A stretch of 40,703 nucleotides of DNA from Burkholderiales bacterium (lineage in GTDB: Bacteria; Pseudomonadota; Gammaproteobacteria; Burkholderiales; Burkholderiaceae_C), in NCBI GenBank assembly GCA_011391155.1, contig JAABRA010000076.1, forward strand, positions 1 through 40,703. The letters are read 5' to 3'. Each line of letters starts with the position of its first letter. Within the stretch, counting starts at the first letter, position 1. The notes under the pieces are model-generated. The model was given only the letters and a program-made list of their open reading frames with translations, was not told the DNA's origin and searched no databases. Shown in pieces: positions 1 to 9,100 of the stretch. A program made the translations under genes and the position numbers.

Positions 1-489
1 GCGGCGATGTTCCGCGAGGCCGAAGCCGAGAAAGCCGTGCTGCTGCTCGACGAGGCCGACAGCTTCCTGCAGGACCGCCGCGGCGCCCAGCGCACCTACG
101 AGGTGACCGAGGTCAACGAGATGCTGCAGGGCATGGAGCGCTTCCACGGCATCTTCATCTGCACCACCAACCTGCTGGACCGCATCGACCAGGCGGCGCT
201 GCGGCGTTTTACCTTCAAGATCGAGTTCAAGCCGCTGACGGCCGCGCAGCGCGAGGCAATGTTCGTGACCGAGGCGCTGGCCGGTGATGCATCCCTCTTG
301 ACGGCTGAAGCCAGGGTGCGCCTGGCGAAGCTGGCGCAGCTGTGCCCGGGGGACTTCGCCGCCGTGAAGCGCCAGACCGACATCCTGGCGGTCGAATTCA
401 CGGTGGACGAGTTCCTGGAGCAGCTCGAAGCCGAGCACCGGATCAAGCCGGAGGTCCGGGAGGGGCGTTCGATGGGATTTTTGCAATGA
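1..489 (+). CDS. AAA+ ATPase, C-terminal part (5' end outside window)
   Basis: The frame is open at the window edge, so only the last 162 codons are present. Counting from the first base, a Walker B motif (LLLDEAD) lies at residues 14-20, a sensor-1 Asn in the TTN triplet at residue 57, and an arginine-finger-like Arg pair in ALRRF at residues 68-69. These mark the second half of a classical AAA+ module, followed by about 90 residues of helical lid. The Walker A part and any N-terminal domain are outside the window, so substrate and role cannot be told. The TGA stop (487-489) coincides with the first bases of interspersed repeat copy R1, so the repeat may have set the present C-terminus. Family call is firm; specific function unknown. 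Confidence 0.85.
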   Translation, partial: AAMFREAEAEKAVLLLDEADSFLQDRRGAQRTYEVTEVNEMLQGMERFHGIFICTTNLLDRIDQAALRRFTFKIEFKPLTAAQREAMFVTEALAGDASLLTAEARVRLAKLAQLCPGDFAAVKRQTDILAVEFTVDEFLEQLEAEHRIKPEVREGRSMGFLQ

Positions 490-538
490 AAATGGCCTTA
501 TCCCAGCGTGGAACGGTCATTGTTAGCTAGCAAAAATA
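487..538 (+). repeat. Interspersed repeat copy R1 (CCCAGCGT...GGTCA family)
   Basis: Contains the core CCCAGCGTGGAACGGTCA followed by TTGTTAGCTAG. It begins at the stop codon of the AAA+ ATPase gene and fills about half of the gap before the convergent M20 gene. The rest of the gap (539-605) shows no clear feature. Confidence 0.8.
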
Positions 539-605
539 CAGTCAATCGCGGAACGCGCCACCCGTCGGTGTGCGCCCAGCGTGCCTGGCGTATCGCCGCC
601 GGGGC

Positions 606-1820
606 TCACTCCACCAGAAACCGCTCCGCCAGCAGCGCCCAGTAGGCCGCGCCCACCGGCAGGCTGGCGTCGTTGAAGTCGTAGCCGGGGTTGTGCACCA
701 TGCAGGCGTGGCCGGCGAAGGTGCCGCCGTCCGCGCCGTCGCCGTTGCCGATCAGCAGGTAGCTGCCGGGCACTTGTTCGAGCATGAAGGCGAAGTCCTC
801 GCTGCCGGGCAGTGCCGGGGCCTGCAGGGTGACGCGCCCGGGGCCGACAAGTTCAAGCGCCACTGCGCGCGCGAAATCGGTTTCCGCCCGGGTGTTCACC
901 AGCACGCAATAGCCGGGGCGGTACTCGACCTCGGCGGTGCAGCCGAAGCTTGCGGCCTGCTGCTGCGCCAGTGCGGTGATGCGCTGGCGCAGCAGCGCGC
1001 GTACGTCACGGTCCAGCGCGCGCACGCTCAGGCGCAGCGTGGCATGGGGCGGAATGACGTTGTTGGCCTCGCCGGCGTGGAAGGCGCCCACCGTGACCAC
1101 CGCCATCTGCAGCGGGTCCACGTTGCGCGACACCACGGTCTGCAGCGCCATCACCAGGCTGGACGCCGCCACGACCGGGTCGGCCGCGCGGTGCGGCATG
1201 GCGCCATGGCCGCCGTTGCCGTGAATGGTGATGCCCACATAATCCGACGAGGCCATGGCCGGGCCATCGCGCAGCGCCAGGTGCCCGGCGGGGTAACCCG
1301 GCATGTTGTGCATGCCGAAGATCGCGTCGCAGGGAAAACGCGCGAACAGGCCGTCTTCCATCATCTTCACCGCGCCGCCCAGGCCTTCTTCGGCCGGCTG
1401 GAAGATCAGGTTCAGCGTGCCGCTGAAGTCGCCGTGCTCCGCCAGGTGCTGTGCTGCGGCCAGCAGCATGGCGGTGTGGCCGTCGTGGCCGCAGGCGTGC
1501 ATCACGCCCGCGTGGCAGCTGGCGTGGGCCAGGCCGGTGGCTTCAACGATGGGCAGGGCGTCCATATCGGCGCGCAGGCCCAGGCGTTTGGCCCCCGTGC
1601 CGCGCCGCAACTGGCCCACCACGCCGGTTCCGCCCAGGCCGCGTGTGATGCTGTAGCCCCACTGGGTCAGGCGCTCGGCGATCAGGTCGCTGGTGCGGAA
1701 CTCCTGGAAACCCAGCTCGGGGTGGCGGTGGATGTCGCGCCGCACGCCGGTGAATTCGTCGGCGTGCGCCTGCAGGGCGTCCAGTGTGGCATGGGGGCGG
1801 TGTTCCAGAACGGCGGACAT
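606..1820 (-). CDS. M20D-family amidohydrolase/peptidase (hippurate hydrolase-like)
   Basis: A 404-residue zinc-type amidohydrolase of the M20 family (hippurate, N-acyl-amino-acid or indole-acetyl-amino-acid hydrolases). Visible motifs are DIHRHPELGFQE near residue 30, the ACGHDGH metal site with C110 and H112, QPAEEG with the catalytic/metal Glu pair at 144-145, GMHN with H171, and HNPGYDFND near the C-terminus. The start at 1820 (MSAVLEHR) is preferred over an upstream in-frame ATG at 1865, which would lie inside the preceding tctC-like gene; from 1820 the gap is 13 bp. The two probably form one transcript: a periplasmic binding protein plus a cytoplasmic amide hydrolase, suggesting uptake and cleavage of an N-acyl or amide compound. 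The substrate cannot be read from sequence. Confidence 0.88.
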   Translation of the reverse strand: MSAVLEHRPHATLDALQAHADEFTGVRRDIHRHPELGFQEFRTSDLIAERLTQWGYSITRGLGGTGVVGQLRRGTGAKRLGLRADMDALPIVEATGLAHASCHAGVMHACGHDGHTAMLLAAAQHLAEHGDFSGTLNLIFQPAEEGLGGAVKMMEDGLFARFPCDAIFGMHNMPGYPAGHLALRDGPAMASSDYVGITIHGNGGHGAMPHRAADPVVAASSLVMALQTVVSRNVDPLQMAVVTVGAFHAGEANNVIPPHATLRLSVRALDRDVRALLRQRITALAQQQAASFGCTAEVEYRPGYCVLVNTRAETDFARAVALELVGPGRVTLQAPALPGSEDFAFMLEQVPGSYLLIGNGDGADGGTFAGHACMVHNPGYDFNDASLPVGAAYWALLAERFLVE

Positions 1821-1833
1821 GGGCGGGCCGCGC

Positions 1834-2832
1834 TTATTGCGCTTGCAGGTTGATGGACTTGGCAATCGCCTGGTAGGCGCTGATTTCCGCCTTGTAGGCC
1901 TGGTCGGCCTCGGCCAGCGTCTGCAGCGGCGAGGTTTCCTGGCCCATTGCGAACAGGCCGGCGCGCAACTGGGTGTCGCCCAGCGTCTTTTGCAGCGCCT
2001 GGTGCAGCGCCTGCACCACCGGCTCGGGCGTGTCGCGCTTGACGAAGTAGCCGGTGCCGATCTCGGCGGTGAAGGTCTTGAGCGCCTTGCTCTCGGTGGT
2101 GCTGGGCACCTCGGGCATGAGGCGCTGGCGCGCTGGCGTCAGCACGGCCAGGGCGCGCAGCTTGCCCTGCTTGACCAGTTCGACCTGGGCCACGCCGTAG
2201 GGGGTGATGAAGATGTCCACCAGGTCGGTGAACAGGTCGCGCTGCGCGTCGGCCGCGCCCTTGTAGGGCACGTGGGTCATCTCCACGCCCAGGTCTTTGC
2301 TCATTTTGGCGCCGAGCAGGTGGTAGAAGGAGCCCACGCCCACGCTGGCGTAGGTCATGGGTTTGCCTTCCTTGGCGACTTTGGCCGCATGGGCCGCGAG
2401 TTCGTCGGCGGTCTTCGCGGGCAGGCCGGGGCGCACAAAAATGGCCATCGGCGCCAGCGCGATGCGGTGGATCTGGCGGAAGCTCTCGGGCTTGTACTTG
2501 ATGGCCGAGATGGCCAGCGGGGCCAGGATCAACTCGTTGGGCGAGCCCTGAAACACCGTGTAGCCATCGGACGGGCCGTTCAGCACCTTCTGCGCGGCAA
2601 TGCTGCCGCTGCCGCCGCCGAGGTTGTCCACGATGGCCGGCTGGCCGAGCGCCGCGCCCAGCGGCACGTTGACGCGCCGGGCGATGTTGTCGGACAGGCC
2701 GCCCGCCGGGTAGGGAACCATCAGCATGACGGGCTTGGCCGGGAAGCCCTGGGCAGACGCCGTGCCGGCGAGCAGCAGGCCGGCCAGCAGGCCCGTGGTG
2801 GTCTTGAGAAAGTGGCGCTTGAGGGATGGCAT
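1834..2832 (-). CDS. Bug/TctC-type tripartite tricarboxylate transporter substrate-binding protein
   Basis: A 332-residue periplasmic binding protein. A signal peptide (Lys/Arg start, hydrophobic core, cleavage near ASAQG) covers about residues 1-27, followed by the family signature PYPAGGLSDNIAR and later PSDGYT and GTGYFV stretches. Start at 2832 is supported by GGAG about 6 nt upstream; the longer frame to 2892 runs into the promoter region. Bug proteins are greatly expanded in Burkholderiales, and most lack linked TctAB membrane genes, as here. It is divergent from a LysR gene and probably co-transcribed with the M20 hydrolase, so the ligand may be that enzyme's substrate. The family call is firm; the ligand is unknown. 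Confidence 0.92.
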   Translation of the reverse strand: MPSLKRHFLKTTTGLLAGLLLAGTASAQGFPAKPVMLMVPYPAGGLSDNIARRVNVPLGAALGQPAIVDNLGGGSGSIAAQKVLNGPSDGYTVFQGSPNELILAPLAISAIKYKPESFRQIHRIALAPMAIFVRPGLPAKTADELAAHAAKVAKEGKPMTYASVGVGSFYHLLGAKMSKDLGVEMTHVPYKGAADAQRDLFTDLVDIFITPYGVAQVELVKQGKLRALAVLTPARQRLMPEVPSTTESKALKTFTAEIGTGYFVKRDTPEPVVQALHQALQKTLGDTQLRAGLFAMGQETSPLQTLAEADQAYKAEISAYQAIAKSINLQAQ

Positions 2833-2948
2833 GCAGGTCTCCGGTTTTGTAGGGAATAAAACAGGAATCGATGCTAGGGACCCGCAGATCATGTGTCCAA
2901 TGTATTATTTTCCTTATTGCTATTCACAAAACTCATTGATTGCACCCC
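2833..2948. promoter_or_regulatory. Divergent promoter region between tctC-like and lysR genes
   Basis: The only AT-rich stretch nearby (about 2891-2940) lies between two divergent start codons. This is the usual place for LysR-type operators that control both the regulator and its target. No single T-N11-A box stands out enough to name, and no clear Shine-Dalgarno precedes the lysR ATG. Confidence 0.5.
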
Positions 2949-3848
2949 ATGAACCTCAAACAGCTGGAGCACTTTCTGGCCTTGGCCGACAGCGGCTCGT
3001 TCAGCCGCGCCGCCACCCAGATGCACCTGACCCAGTCGGCGCTGAGCCGCAGCATCCAGTCGCTGGAGGACGAACTGGGCGGGCGCCTGCTCGACCGCAT
3101 CGGCAAGCGCAACGAACTCACCCCGCTGGGGCTGACCGTGGTGGCGCGCGCTCGCCGCATCGTGCTGGAGGCCGCCGACCTGCGGCGCAGCGCGGACTTG
3201 CTGCAGCAGGGCCATCTGGGCGCCATCCGCGTGGGCCTGGGCTCCGGGCCGGGCGCGCTGCTCATGACGCCTTTGCTGCAGCACATGGCCCGGCACCATC
3301 CGGGCGTGAAAGTGGCGATTTCGCGCGGCTCCACCGAGCTGCAGCTGCTGCAACTGCGTGCGCGGCAGCTGGATGCGCTGGTCATCGACGTGCGCCGCAT
3401 CGCCCCTGCGCCCGACCTGTGTATTGAAACCCTGGGCGAGCTGCGCGCCGGCTTCCTCTGCCGCGCCGGCCACCCGCTGGCGGGCACCACGCCCGTGCCG
3501 TTCGAGGCGCTGCTGGGCTATCCCGTGGCCTGCACGCCGCTGTCGGATGAAGTCGCCCGGCTCCTGGTCGACCAGTACGGGTCGCGCGCCGACCCGGCGC
3601 AGATGACCACGCTGCAGTGCGAGGACGTGACCAGCCTTCTCGACACCGTGGCGGTGACGGACGCCATTTTTCTGGGCATCGCGGCGGCGGCACGCGCAGG
3701 TATCGCCGCCGGCACGCTGGCCGAAATCCGGGTGGAACCGCCCCTGCGGGCCGGGGCGCGTTTTGCCTGCATCACGCTGGCCGGCCGCACCGAGGCGCCC
3801 GCGATGAGCATCCTGCGGGCGTTTGTGGACGAGCGGCTGCGCGACTGA
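2949..3848 (+). CDS. LysR-family transcriptional regulator
   Basis: A 299-residue LysR regulator. The N-terminal winged HTH (about residues 1-60) carries LKQLEHFLALADSGSFSRAA and the recognition-helix pattern LTQSALSRSIQSLE. The rest is the periplasmic-binding-protein-like effector domain, with GAIRVGLGSGPGALL at its start. ATG at 2949 is chosen because the family begins with MNLKQLEHF; a TTG three codons upstream is the only other option. By position it should control the divergent tctC-like/M20 pair. It ends 18 bp from the convergent toxin gene. Confidence 0.93.
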   Translation: MNLKQLEHFLALADSGSFSRAATQMHLTQSALSRSIQSLEDELGGRLLDRIGKRNELTPLGLTVVARARRIVLEAADLRRSADLLQQGHLGAIRVGLGSGPGALLMTPLLQHMARHHPGVKVAISRGSTELQLLQLRARQLDALVIDVRRIAPAPDLCIETLGELRAGFLCRAGHPLAGTTPVPFEALLGYPVACTPLSDEVARLLVDQYGSRADPAQMTTLQCEDVTSLLDTVAVTDAIFLGIAAAARAGIAAGTLAEIRVEPPLRAGARFACITLAGRTEAPAMSILRAFVDERLRD

Positions 3849-3870
3849 GGCGGATCAGACGACCGCTCAG
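3845..3870. terminator. Hairpin between convergent lysR and toxin genes (candidate bidirectional terminator)
   Basis: CTGAG(g)CGG pairs with CCGCTCAG across a 9-nt loop with one bulged base. The stem includes the lysR stop codon and the last codons of the toxin gene. No U-tract follows on either side, so intrinsic termination is only possible. Confidence 0.35.
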
Positions 3871-4295
3871 TGCGGGGCTTGCGCCCATGGATTGATCAGC
3901 GTCAAGCCCAGGCCCTCGAAGTCCTTGAGGTTGCGCGTGACCAGGGTCGCCTGGTGCACCAGGCATGTTGCCGCAATTTGCGCATCCGCCATGCCGATGG
4001 GCTTTCCTGATCGCTCGCGCTGCGCAACGAGGTCGGCGTAGACGGACGCCGACGCCAGGTCAAAAGCCAGCACCTGCCCGGCGAAATCCTGCTCCAGCAT
4101 GGCCGCCACGCCATGGGCCAGTTGCTGCCTGCGTGCGCCCTCAGGCAGGCGGGCCACGCCGGACATCAGCTCGGCCGCCACGACGGCGGTCAGCCATAAA
4201 TCGCGGGGTTCCTGGGCATCCAGCCAGGCCAGCACGGCGGCATGGGGCAACGCCCGCATGGTCTCCGACACCACGTTGGTGTCCAGAACCCTCAT
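3867..4295 (-). CDS. vapC: PIN-domain toxin of type II TA system (FitB/VapC-like)
   Basis: A 142-residue PIN-domain ribonuclease, normal length for the family. The metal-binding acidic residues are in place: D5 in LDTNVVSE, E42 in AAELMSG, D104 in GMADAQIAA and D125 in RNLKDF, next to the conserved N122. The N-terminal Met-Arg-Val-Leu-Asp-Thr-Asn start and the IPIG-like KPIGMADA segment resemble FitB. The gene overlaps the antitoxin stop by 4 bp (ATGA), typical of translational coupling in TA operons. Expected role is Mg-dependent RNA cleavage, neutralised by the neighbouring RHH protein. RNA target unknown. Confidence 0.93.
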   Translation of the reverse strand: MRVLDTNVVSETMRALPHAAVLAWLDAQEPRDLWLTAVVAAELMSGVARLPEGARRQQLAHGVAAMLEQDFAGQVLAFDLASASVYADLVAQRERSGKPIGMADAQIAATCLVHQATLVTRNLKDFEGLGLTLINPWAQAPH

Positions 4296-4549
4296 TGGGC
4301 GGCGTTTTCGTCAAAGCTGGCGGCACGGGGCAGGTCGCTTCGCTCCGGCAGCGCCAAGTCGATCCCGCCCAAAGCGGCAAAGCGTGCATGAATGCGGCTA
4401 CCCAGGCCGCGCGGTGCGGCCGGCTGCGTCAGCACGGCGCGCAGGATGCTGCGCACTTCTTCCTCCATCGACCGGCCATGGGCGGCAGCGGCCAGGCGCA
4501 GCTTGTCTTTGATGACCGGTTCAACATTCCGGATAGTCAGCGTACTCAT
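4292..4549 (-). CDS. FitA-like ribbon-helix-helix antitoxin
   Basis: An 85-residue protein with an Arc/FitA-type ribbon-helix-helix at residues 1-45 (STLTIRNVEP then HGRSMEEEVRSIL). The C-terminal tail of about 35 residues should wrap the PIN toxin. The start at 4549 has a strong AAGGAGG ribosome site 5 nt upstream. The stop overlaps the toxin ATG. RHH antitoxins of this class bind their own promoter, so autoregulation at the sites upstream of 4549 is expected. Confidence 0.92.
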   Translation of the reverse strand: MSTLTIRNVEPVIKDKLRLAAAAHGRSMEEEVRSILRAVLTQPAAPRGLGSRIHARFAALGGIDLALPERSDLPRAASFDENAAQ

Positions 4550-4587
4550 GGGATGCCTCCTTCATTCAAACGATGTCAATGCAAGCA

Positions 4588-4597
4588 ATGCTAGCAC
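4588..4597 (-). promoter_or_regulatory. Candidate extended -10 / operator of the TA operon
   Basis: On the minus strand TGCTAGCAT matches an extended -10 (TGnTAnnnT). It contains the perfect palindrome TGCTAGCA (4589-4596), a plausible half of an RHH operator. It lies about 40 nt upstream of the antitoxin start. Confidence 0.4.
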
Positions 4598-4680
4598 GCA
4601 GGATGCGGCGCTGCACGCTTGAGTGGGCGTATCTCCGTGTCGCTTACAGGGCCCCGGGCGCCTGAAGCGGGAGAACTTCT

Positions 4681-4740
4681 GATTAAAACAAGAGCAAACA
4701 ACGACCTATTCACGCTGGGAAGTGGCCAATTTCCTTGTGA
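4681..4740 (-). repeat. Interspersed repeat copy R2
   Basis: Minus-strand core TTCCCAGCGTGAATAGGTCG preceded by TTGGCCAC. It ends about 5 bp from the recQ stop codon. The rest of the gap between recQ and the antitoxin gene (4598-4680) has no visible gene. Confidence 0.75.
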
Positions 4741-4744
4741 AGCA

Positions 4745-6760
4745 TCACGCAACACCCCCGCACACCCGCAGCACCTCCGCCCCATACGCCTCCAGCTTCT
4801 TCACCCCCATGCCGCTGATGCCGCCCAGGTCGTCCAGCGTGCGCGGGCAGCGCTCGGCCACCGCCGCCAGGGTGGCGTCGTGGAAGATCACGTAGGCGGG
4901 CAGGTTGTGCTCTCGGGCGACTTCGGCGCGCCAGGCCTTGAGCGCGGCAAAGCGGGCCAGGCCGTCTTCGTTGAGTGCGGCGGCAGCGGGTGGCGTCGCG
5001 CGGGCGCCCGGCTTGTCGCGCCGCAGCCGGCGCTCGGTGGGGCCGGTGACCGATTCGCGCAGGTTCACCGCCAGATCGCCCTTGAGCACCGCGCGCGAGG
5101 CGTCGGTCAGCTTGAGCGTGTTGAAGGCCTGCGGGTCCACGGCCAGCGCGCCCATCGCAATCAGCTGGCGCAGCACGCCGCGCAGCTGCAGCTCGCTGAA
5201 TGCCGCGCCGATGCCGAAAGTGCTCAGGCCGTCGTGGCCGAATTGCGCGACTTTTTCGGTCTTTTTCCCGCGCAGGATGTCCATGATGTGGCCCGCGCCA
5301 AAGCTGATGCCGCTGGCCTGCTGCACGCGGTAGATGGTGCTGAGCAGCTTGCGCGCGGCGTCGGTGCCGTCCCACGTGGCGGGCGGGTTTAAACAGTTGT
5401 CACAGTTGCCGCAGGTGTAACGTGCCCCCACGCTCGGCACTGACGTGTCCTCGCTGGACATGCCTACGCCAGAGGCGACGGCCCTTCTCGCCGTCCCGAT
5501 GTGCGCGGGCACATCGGGAGCCGCGGCGCTCAGCCCCTCGGGGGCCGTGCCTTGCTTGGGGCGGCCCGGCGCTGCGGCGGTGTAGGCCTCACCAAAGTAG
5601 CTCAACAAGCGCACCCGGCGGCAGTCGGCGCCCTCGGCCAGCGTCAGCAGTGCGTCGAGCTTGCCGCGCATCACCTGCTTGAATTCTTCACCTGCCGGGC
5701 TCTCGTCGATCATGCGGCGCTGGTTCACCACGTCCTGCAGGCCGTAGGCCATCCAGGCGTCCGTGGGCAGGCCGTCGCGCCCGCCGCGGCCGGTTTCCTG
5801 GTAGTAGCCTTCGATGTTTTTCGGCATGTCCAGGTGCGCGACGAAACGCACGTCGGGCTTGTCGATGCCCATGCCAAACGCAATGGTGGCGACCATCACG
5901 ATGCCTTCCTCGCGCAGGAAACGGTCTTGATGCGTCTGGCGCAGCTTGTTGTCCAGCCCGGCGTGGTAGGGCAACGCGTTGAGGCCGTGCGCGCAGAGTG
6001 TTTCGGCGATGTCTTCGACCTTTTTGCGCGACTGGCAGTAGACGATGCCGGCGTCGCCGGGGTGCTCGCGCGTGATGAAGCGCAGCAGTTGCTGGGTGGC
6101 GTCTTTCTTCTCGACGATGGTGTAGCGGATGTTCGGCCGGTCGAAGCTGCTAATGAACAGGCGCGCGTCTTCGAGCTGCAGCCGCTCGACGATGTCGGCG
6201 CGGGTCAGCGCGTCGGCCGTGGCGGTCAGCGCGATGCGCGGCACGCCGGCATAACGCTGATGCAGCACGGTCAGCGCGCGGTACTCGGGGCGAAAGTCGT
6301 GGCCCCACTGGCTCACGCAGTGGGCCTCGTCAATGGCGAACAGGCTCAAGGCGCGCTGCGCGTGCAGCTCGTCGAGCAGGCCCAGGAAACGCGGCGTGTT
6401 CAGCCGCTCGGGCGCTACATAGAGCAGGGTGATGGCACCGGTCTGCAGCCGGAATTCGACGTCCTGCGCTTCCTGCCAGTCGAGCGTGGAATTCAGGAAC
6501 GCCGCCTCCACCCCGGCCTCGTGCAGTGCGCCGACCTGGTCGTGCATCAGCGCGATCAGTGGCGACACCACGATCGCCACGCCGTGGCCGGCCTGCTGGC
6601 GGGCAATGGCGGGAATCTGGTAGCACAGGCTTTTGCCGCCGCCGGTGGGCATGAGCACCAGCGCGTCGCCGCCGCCGGTGACGTGGCCGACGATGTCAGC
6701 CTGTGGCCCTCGAAACGCCTCGTAGCCGAACACCTCGCGCAGGATGGATGAAGAGGTCAA
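4745..6760 (-). CDS. recQ: ATP-dependent DNA helicase RecQ with an insertion in the zinc domain
   Basis: A 3'-5' DNA helicase of recombination and repair, about 671 residues from the chosen TTG start. Walker A (MPTGGGKS) is near residues 38-45, DEAH at 144-147, followed by the aromatic-rich CVSQWGHDF loop. Motif [12 protein letters not shown] is present, then the RecQ-Ct zinc domain, winged helix and a C-terminal HRDC domain. The zinc Cys ligands are C379, C450, C453 and C456. In E. coli RecQ the first two are 17 residues apart; here they are 71 apart because about 52 residues encoded by 5423-5580 are inserted. That stretch is a translated GC-rich repeat. The start is uncertain: the frame continues upstream to an ATG at 6925, but that extension runs through repeat R3 and has no homologous residues, so TTG at 6760 fits the family's N-terminus better. 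Confidence 0.9.
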   Translation of the reverse strand: MTSSSILREVFGYEAFRGPQADIVGHVTGGGDALVLMPTGGGKSLCYQIPAIARQQAGHGVAIVVSPLIALMHDQVGALHEAGVEAAFLNSTLDWQEAQDVEFRLQTGAITLLYVAPERLNTPRFLGLLDELHAQRALSLFAIDEAHCVSQWGHDFRPEYRALTVLHQRYAGVPRIALTATADALTRADIVERLQLEDARLFISSFDRPNIRYTIVEKKDATQQLLRFITREHPGDAGIVYCQSRKKVEDIAETLCAHGLNALPYHAGLDNKLRQTHQDRFLREEGIVMVATIAFGMGIDKPDVRFVAHLDMPKNIEGYYQETGRGGRDGLPTDAWMAYGLQDVVNQRRMIDESPAGEEFKQVMRGKLDALLTLAEGADCRRVRLLSYFGEAYTAAAPGRPKQGTAPEGLSAAAPDVPAHIGTARRAVASGVGMSSEDTSVPSVGARYTCGNCDNCLNPPATWDGTDAARKLLSTIYRVQQASGISFGAGHIMDILRGKKTEKVAQFGHDGLSTFGIGAAFSELQLRGVLRQLIAMGALAVDPQAFNTLKLTDASRAVLKGDLAVNLRESVTGPTERRLRRDKPGARATPPAAAALNEDGLARFAALKAWRAEVAREHNLPAYVIFHDATLAAVAERCPRTLDDLGGISGMGVKKLEAYGAEVLRVCGGVA
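5423..5580 (-). repeat. GC-rich interspersed repeat copy G1, translated inside recQ
   Basis: Minus-strand CGCCGCAGCGCCGGGCCGCC followed by CCAAGCAAGGC is identical to 33937-33967, and the downstream CCCC(n)GGGG hairpin and the CCCCCACGCT end also match copy G3. The copy replaces the short linker between the first and second zinc-ligand Cys codons of recQ and keeps the frame. It also contains a perfect 10-bp stem with a 4-nt loop at 5495-5518. Confidence 0.8.
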
Positions 6761-6767
6761 ATGGGGA

Positions 6768-6830
6768 GCTATAAAAGTAATAGCTGATAGTGACCAGTCG
6801 ACGCTGGGATCAGCCTGTTTTTGTTCAAAT
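6768..6830 (-). repeat. Interspersed repeat copy R3
   Basis: Minus-strand core ATCCCAGCGTCGACTGGTCA, followed by AGCTATTACTTTTATAGCT. The right end is an inverted repeat, AGCTAT/ATAGCT. It lies directly before the recQ start region and would be translated if the upstream ATG at 6925 were used. Confidence 0.8.
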
Positions 6831-6990
6831 ATCAGGAAAAGGGCCGGCCAGTGGCCGCCTGCGCGCCGGCCCGGTGCCTGGCCGCCCGAATGGCCGGGGC
6901 GGCTGGGCGCGTCGCCGCGCTCCATCCCTATTGTCGGGGCAAAATGCCGGCCCCGAAGCCCCGCTGTGCGGGGGAAGTGCCCGGGCTTCC

Positions 6991-6996
6991 TACAAT
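6991..6996 (+). promoter_or_regulatory. Candidate -10 box of metH part 1 (near-leaderless)
   Basis: TACAAT lies 9 nt before the ATG at 7006, so transcription from it would begin almost at the start codon. No clear Shine-Dalgarno precedes that ATG, which fits a leaderless or near-leaderless transcript. A hairpin CCCCGC/GCGGGG lies just upstream. No convincing -35 was found. Confidence 0.4.
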
Positions 6997-7005
6997 CGAA
7001 GCCCT

Positions 7006-8088
<1,083 letters not shown>

Positions 8089-8189
8089 GGCGGTGCGGGT
8101 CGCGATAGCGGTTACCAGAGCGGTTGAAAAACCGGGAACCGAGGGAGCCGAGTCAAAACGGCGTGACGTCTTGCGACTCCACCCGGTAC

Positions 8190-8203
8190 TGCGCAGCTGC
8201 GCA
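8190..8203. repeat. 14-bp perfect palindrome between metH part 1 and the unknown gene
   Basis: TGCGCAGCTGCGCA is its own reverse complement. It lies in the convergent gap 8089-8220 and is itself enclosed by the 7-bp inverted repeat ACGGCGT (8158-8164) / ACGCCGT (8213-8219). No U-tract is present. It could form a terminator-like cruciform or bind a dimeric protein. Confidence 0.5.
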
Positions 8204-8220
8204 AGCGGGGAAACGCCGTC

Positions 8221-8898
8221 TCAGGCGATCACCAGACAGCCCACCAGCAGCAGCGCGGCCAGGTCGCGGCGCAGCTGCTTATCGCTCAGGCCGGTGGTTT
8301 CCAGCAGCTCGTGAAAAGTGCGCCGGCCCTTGTGCAGCAAGCGCATCAGCTTCAGGTGCCGCCCCGCGACCAGTTCACGGTCCAGCGCGGGCAGCTGGTG
8401 CAGCTTGAGCGGCAACTGGCAATAGTGCGCGGGCAAGGCCTGGTCGCCATCCGGGCCAAACAGCGCAAAACGCCACAGTGCGGCCGCCAGGCGGGTCGAG
8501 CGGAAATCCGGCGGCGGGGCGCCTGCGGCGATGGGACGGCGGTGCAATTGCATGCCGCCCAGTTCGTCCACCGCCACCAGGCTGCGCACGCTCAGCGCCC
8601 CGGTCCTGGGCGAACAGACCGCCAGCAAGCCCCCGTCGGGGCCGATCACATGAAAGCAGTGCGTGTGTTCGAGATCGGCGCGCGTACGCCAGAACAGCCC
8701 GCCGACGGCGGCGTCCAGTTCCACCTCGGTGGCGGGTTCGCGGTGATCGTCCAGCGCGGTGGCCGGCGGCGGCGGGGGCTGCGCCATCATCCACGAACTG
8801 ACTTCGAGCCGCCCCAAGCCCGCAAGCTCCTGGTCAATACGCAGGCGCAAGGACTCGCGCGCAGCGGCCGGGTCGGTGAGCAGGGCAGACGATTTCAC
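8221..8898 (-). CDS. Conserved-looking protein of unknown function with a possible C-terminal winged helix
   Basis: A 225-residue soluble protein with no signal peptide or membrane segment. I do not recognise the family. Residues 1-55 are variable, with a run of five Pro near 42-46. Residues about 60-120 look like an alpha/beta domain ([19 protein letters not shown], then [13 protein letters not shown]). Residues about 175-225 ([20 protein letters not shown] then [17 protein letters not shown]) look like a winged helix-turn-helix with an 'L-T/S-x-x-Q-L-R-R-D-L' recognition helix. It sits antiparallel between the two metH genes and diverges from the riboswitch-controlled half. A regulatory or accessory role in methionine metabolism is only a guess from position. 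Codon pattern and GC are like the neighbours, so it is a real gene. Confidence 0.7.
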   Translation of the reverse strand: MKSSALLTDPAAARESLRLRIDQELAGLGRLEVSSWMMAQPPPPPATALDDHREPATEVELDAAVGGLFWRTRADLEHTHCFHVIGPDGGLLAVCSPRTGALSVRSLVAVDELGGMQLHRRPIAAGAPPPDFRSTRLAAALWRFALFGPDGDQALPAHYCQLPLKLHQLPALDRELVAGRHLKLMRLLHKGRRTFHELLETTGLSDKQLRRDLAALLLVGCLVIA

Positions 8899-9100
8899 AA
8901 GTAAGAGCGGTCAGTTTTTGGCGGGTTCTGGAGCGCGGCATGCGCCGGGGCCACTCAAAATTGTCACGGATAGACGGTGTTTTTGTCAATTCGACGCAGG
9001 CGCACCTGCGGTAACAGCCGTGAAGCGATGTTGCCCCTGCGCCCGATACCGCCGGGCCGGGGCCAACCGGCGAAAGGCTTGTCCGCTAAAATGCCGGGCT

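Noticed and set aside
570-1853. Long open frame opposite the M20 gene
   Set aside because: Antisense shadow from high GC at third codon positions; the minus strand has complete M20 motifs.
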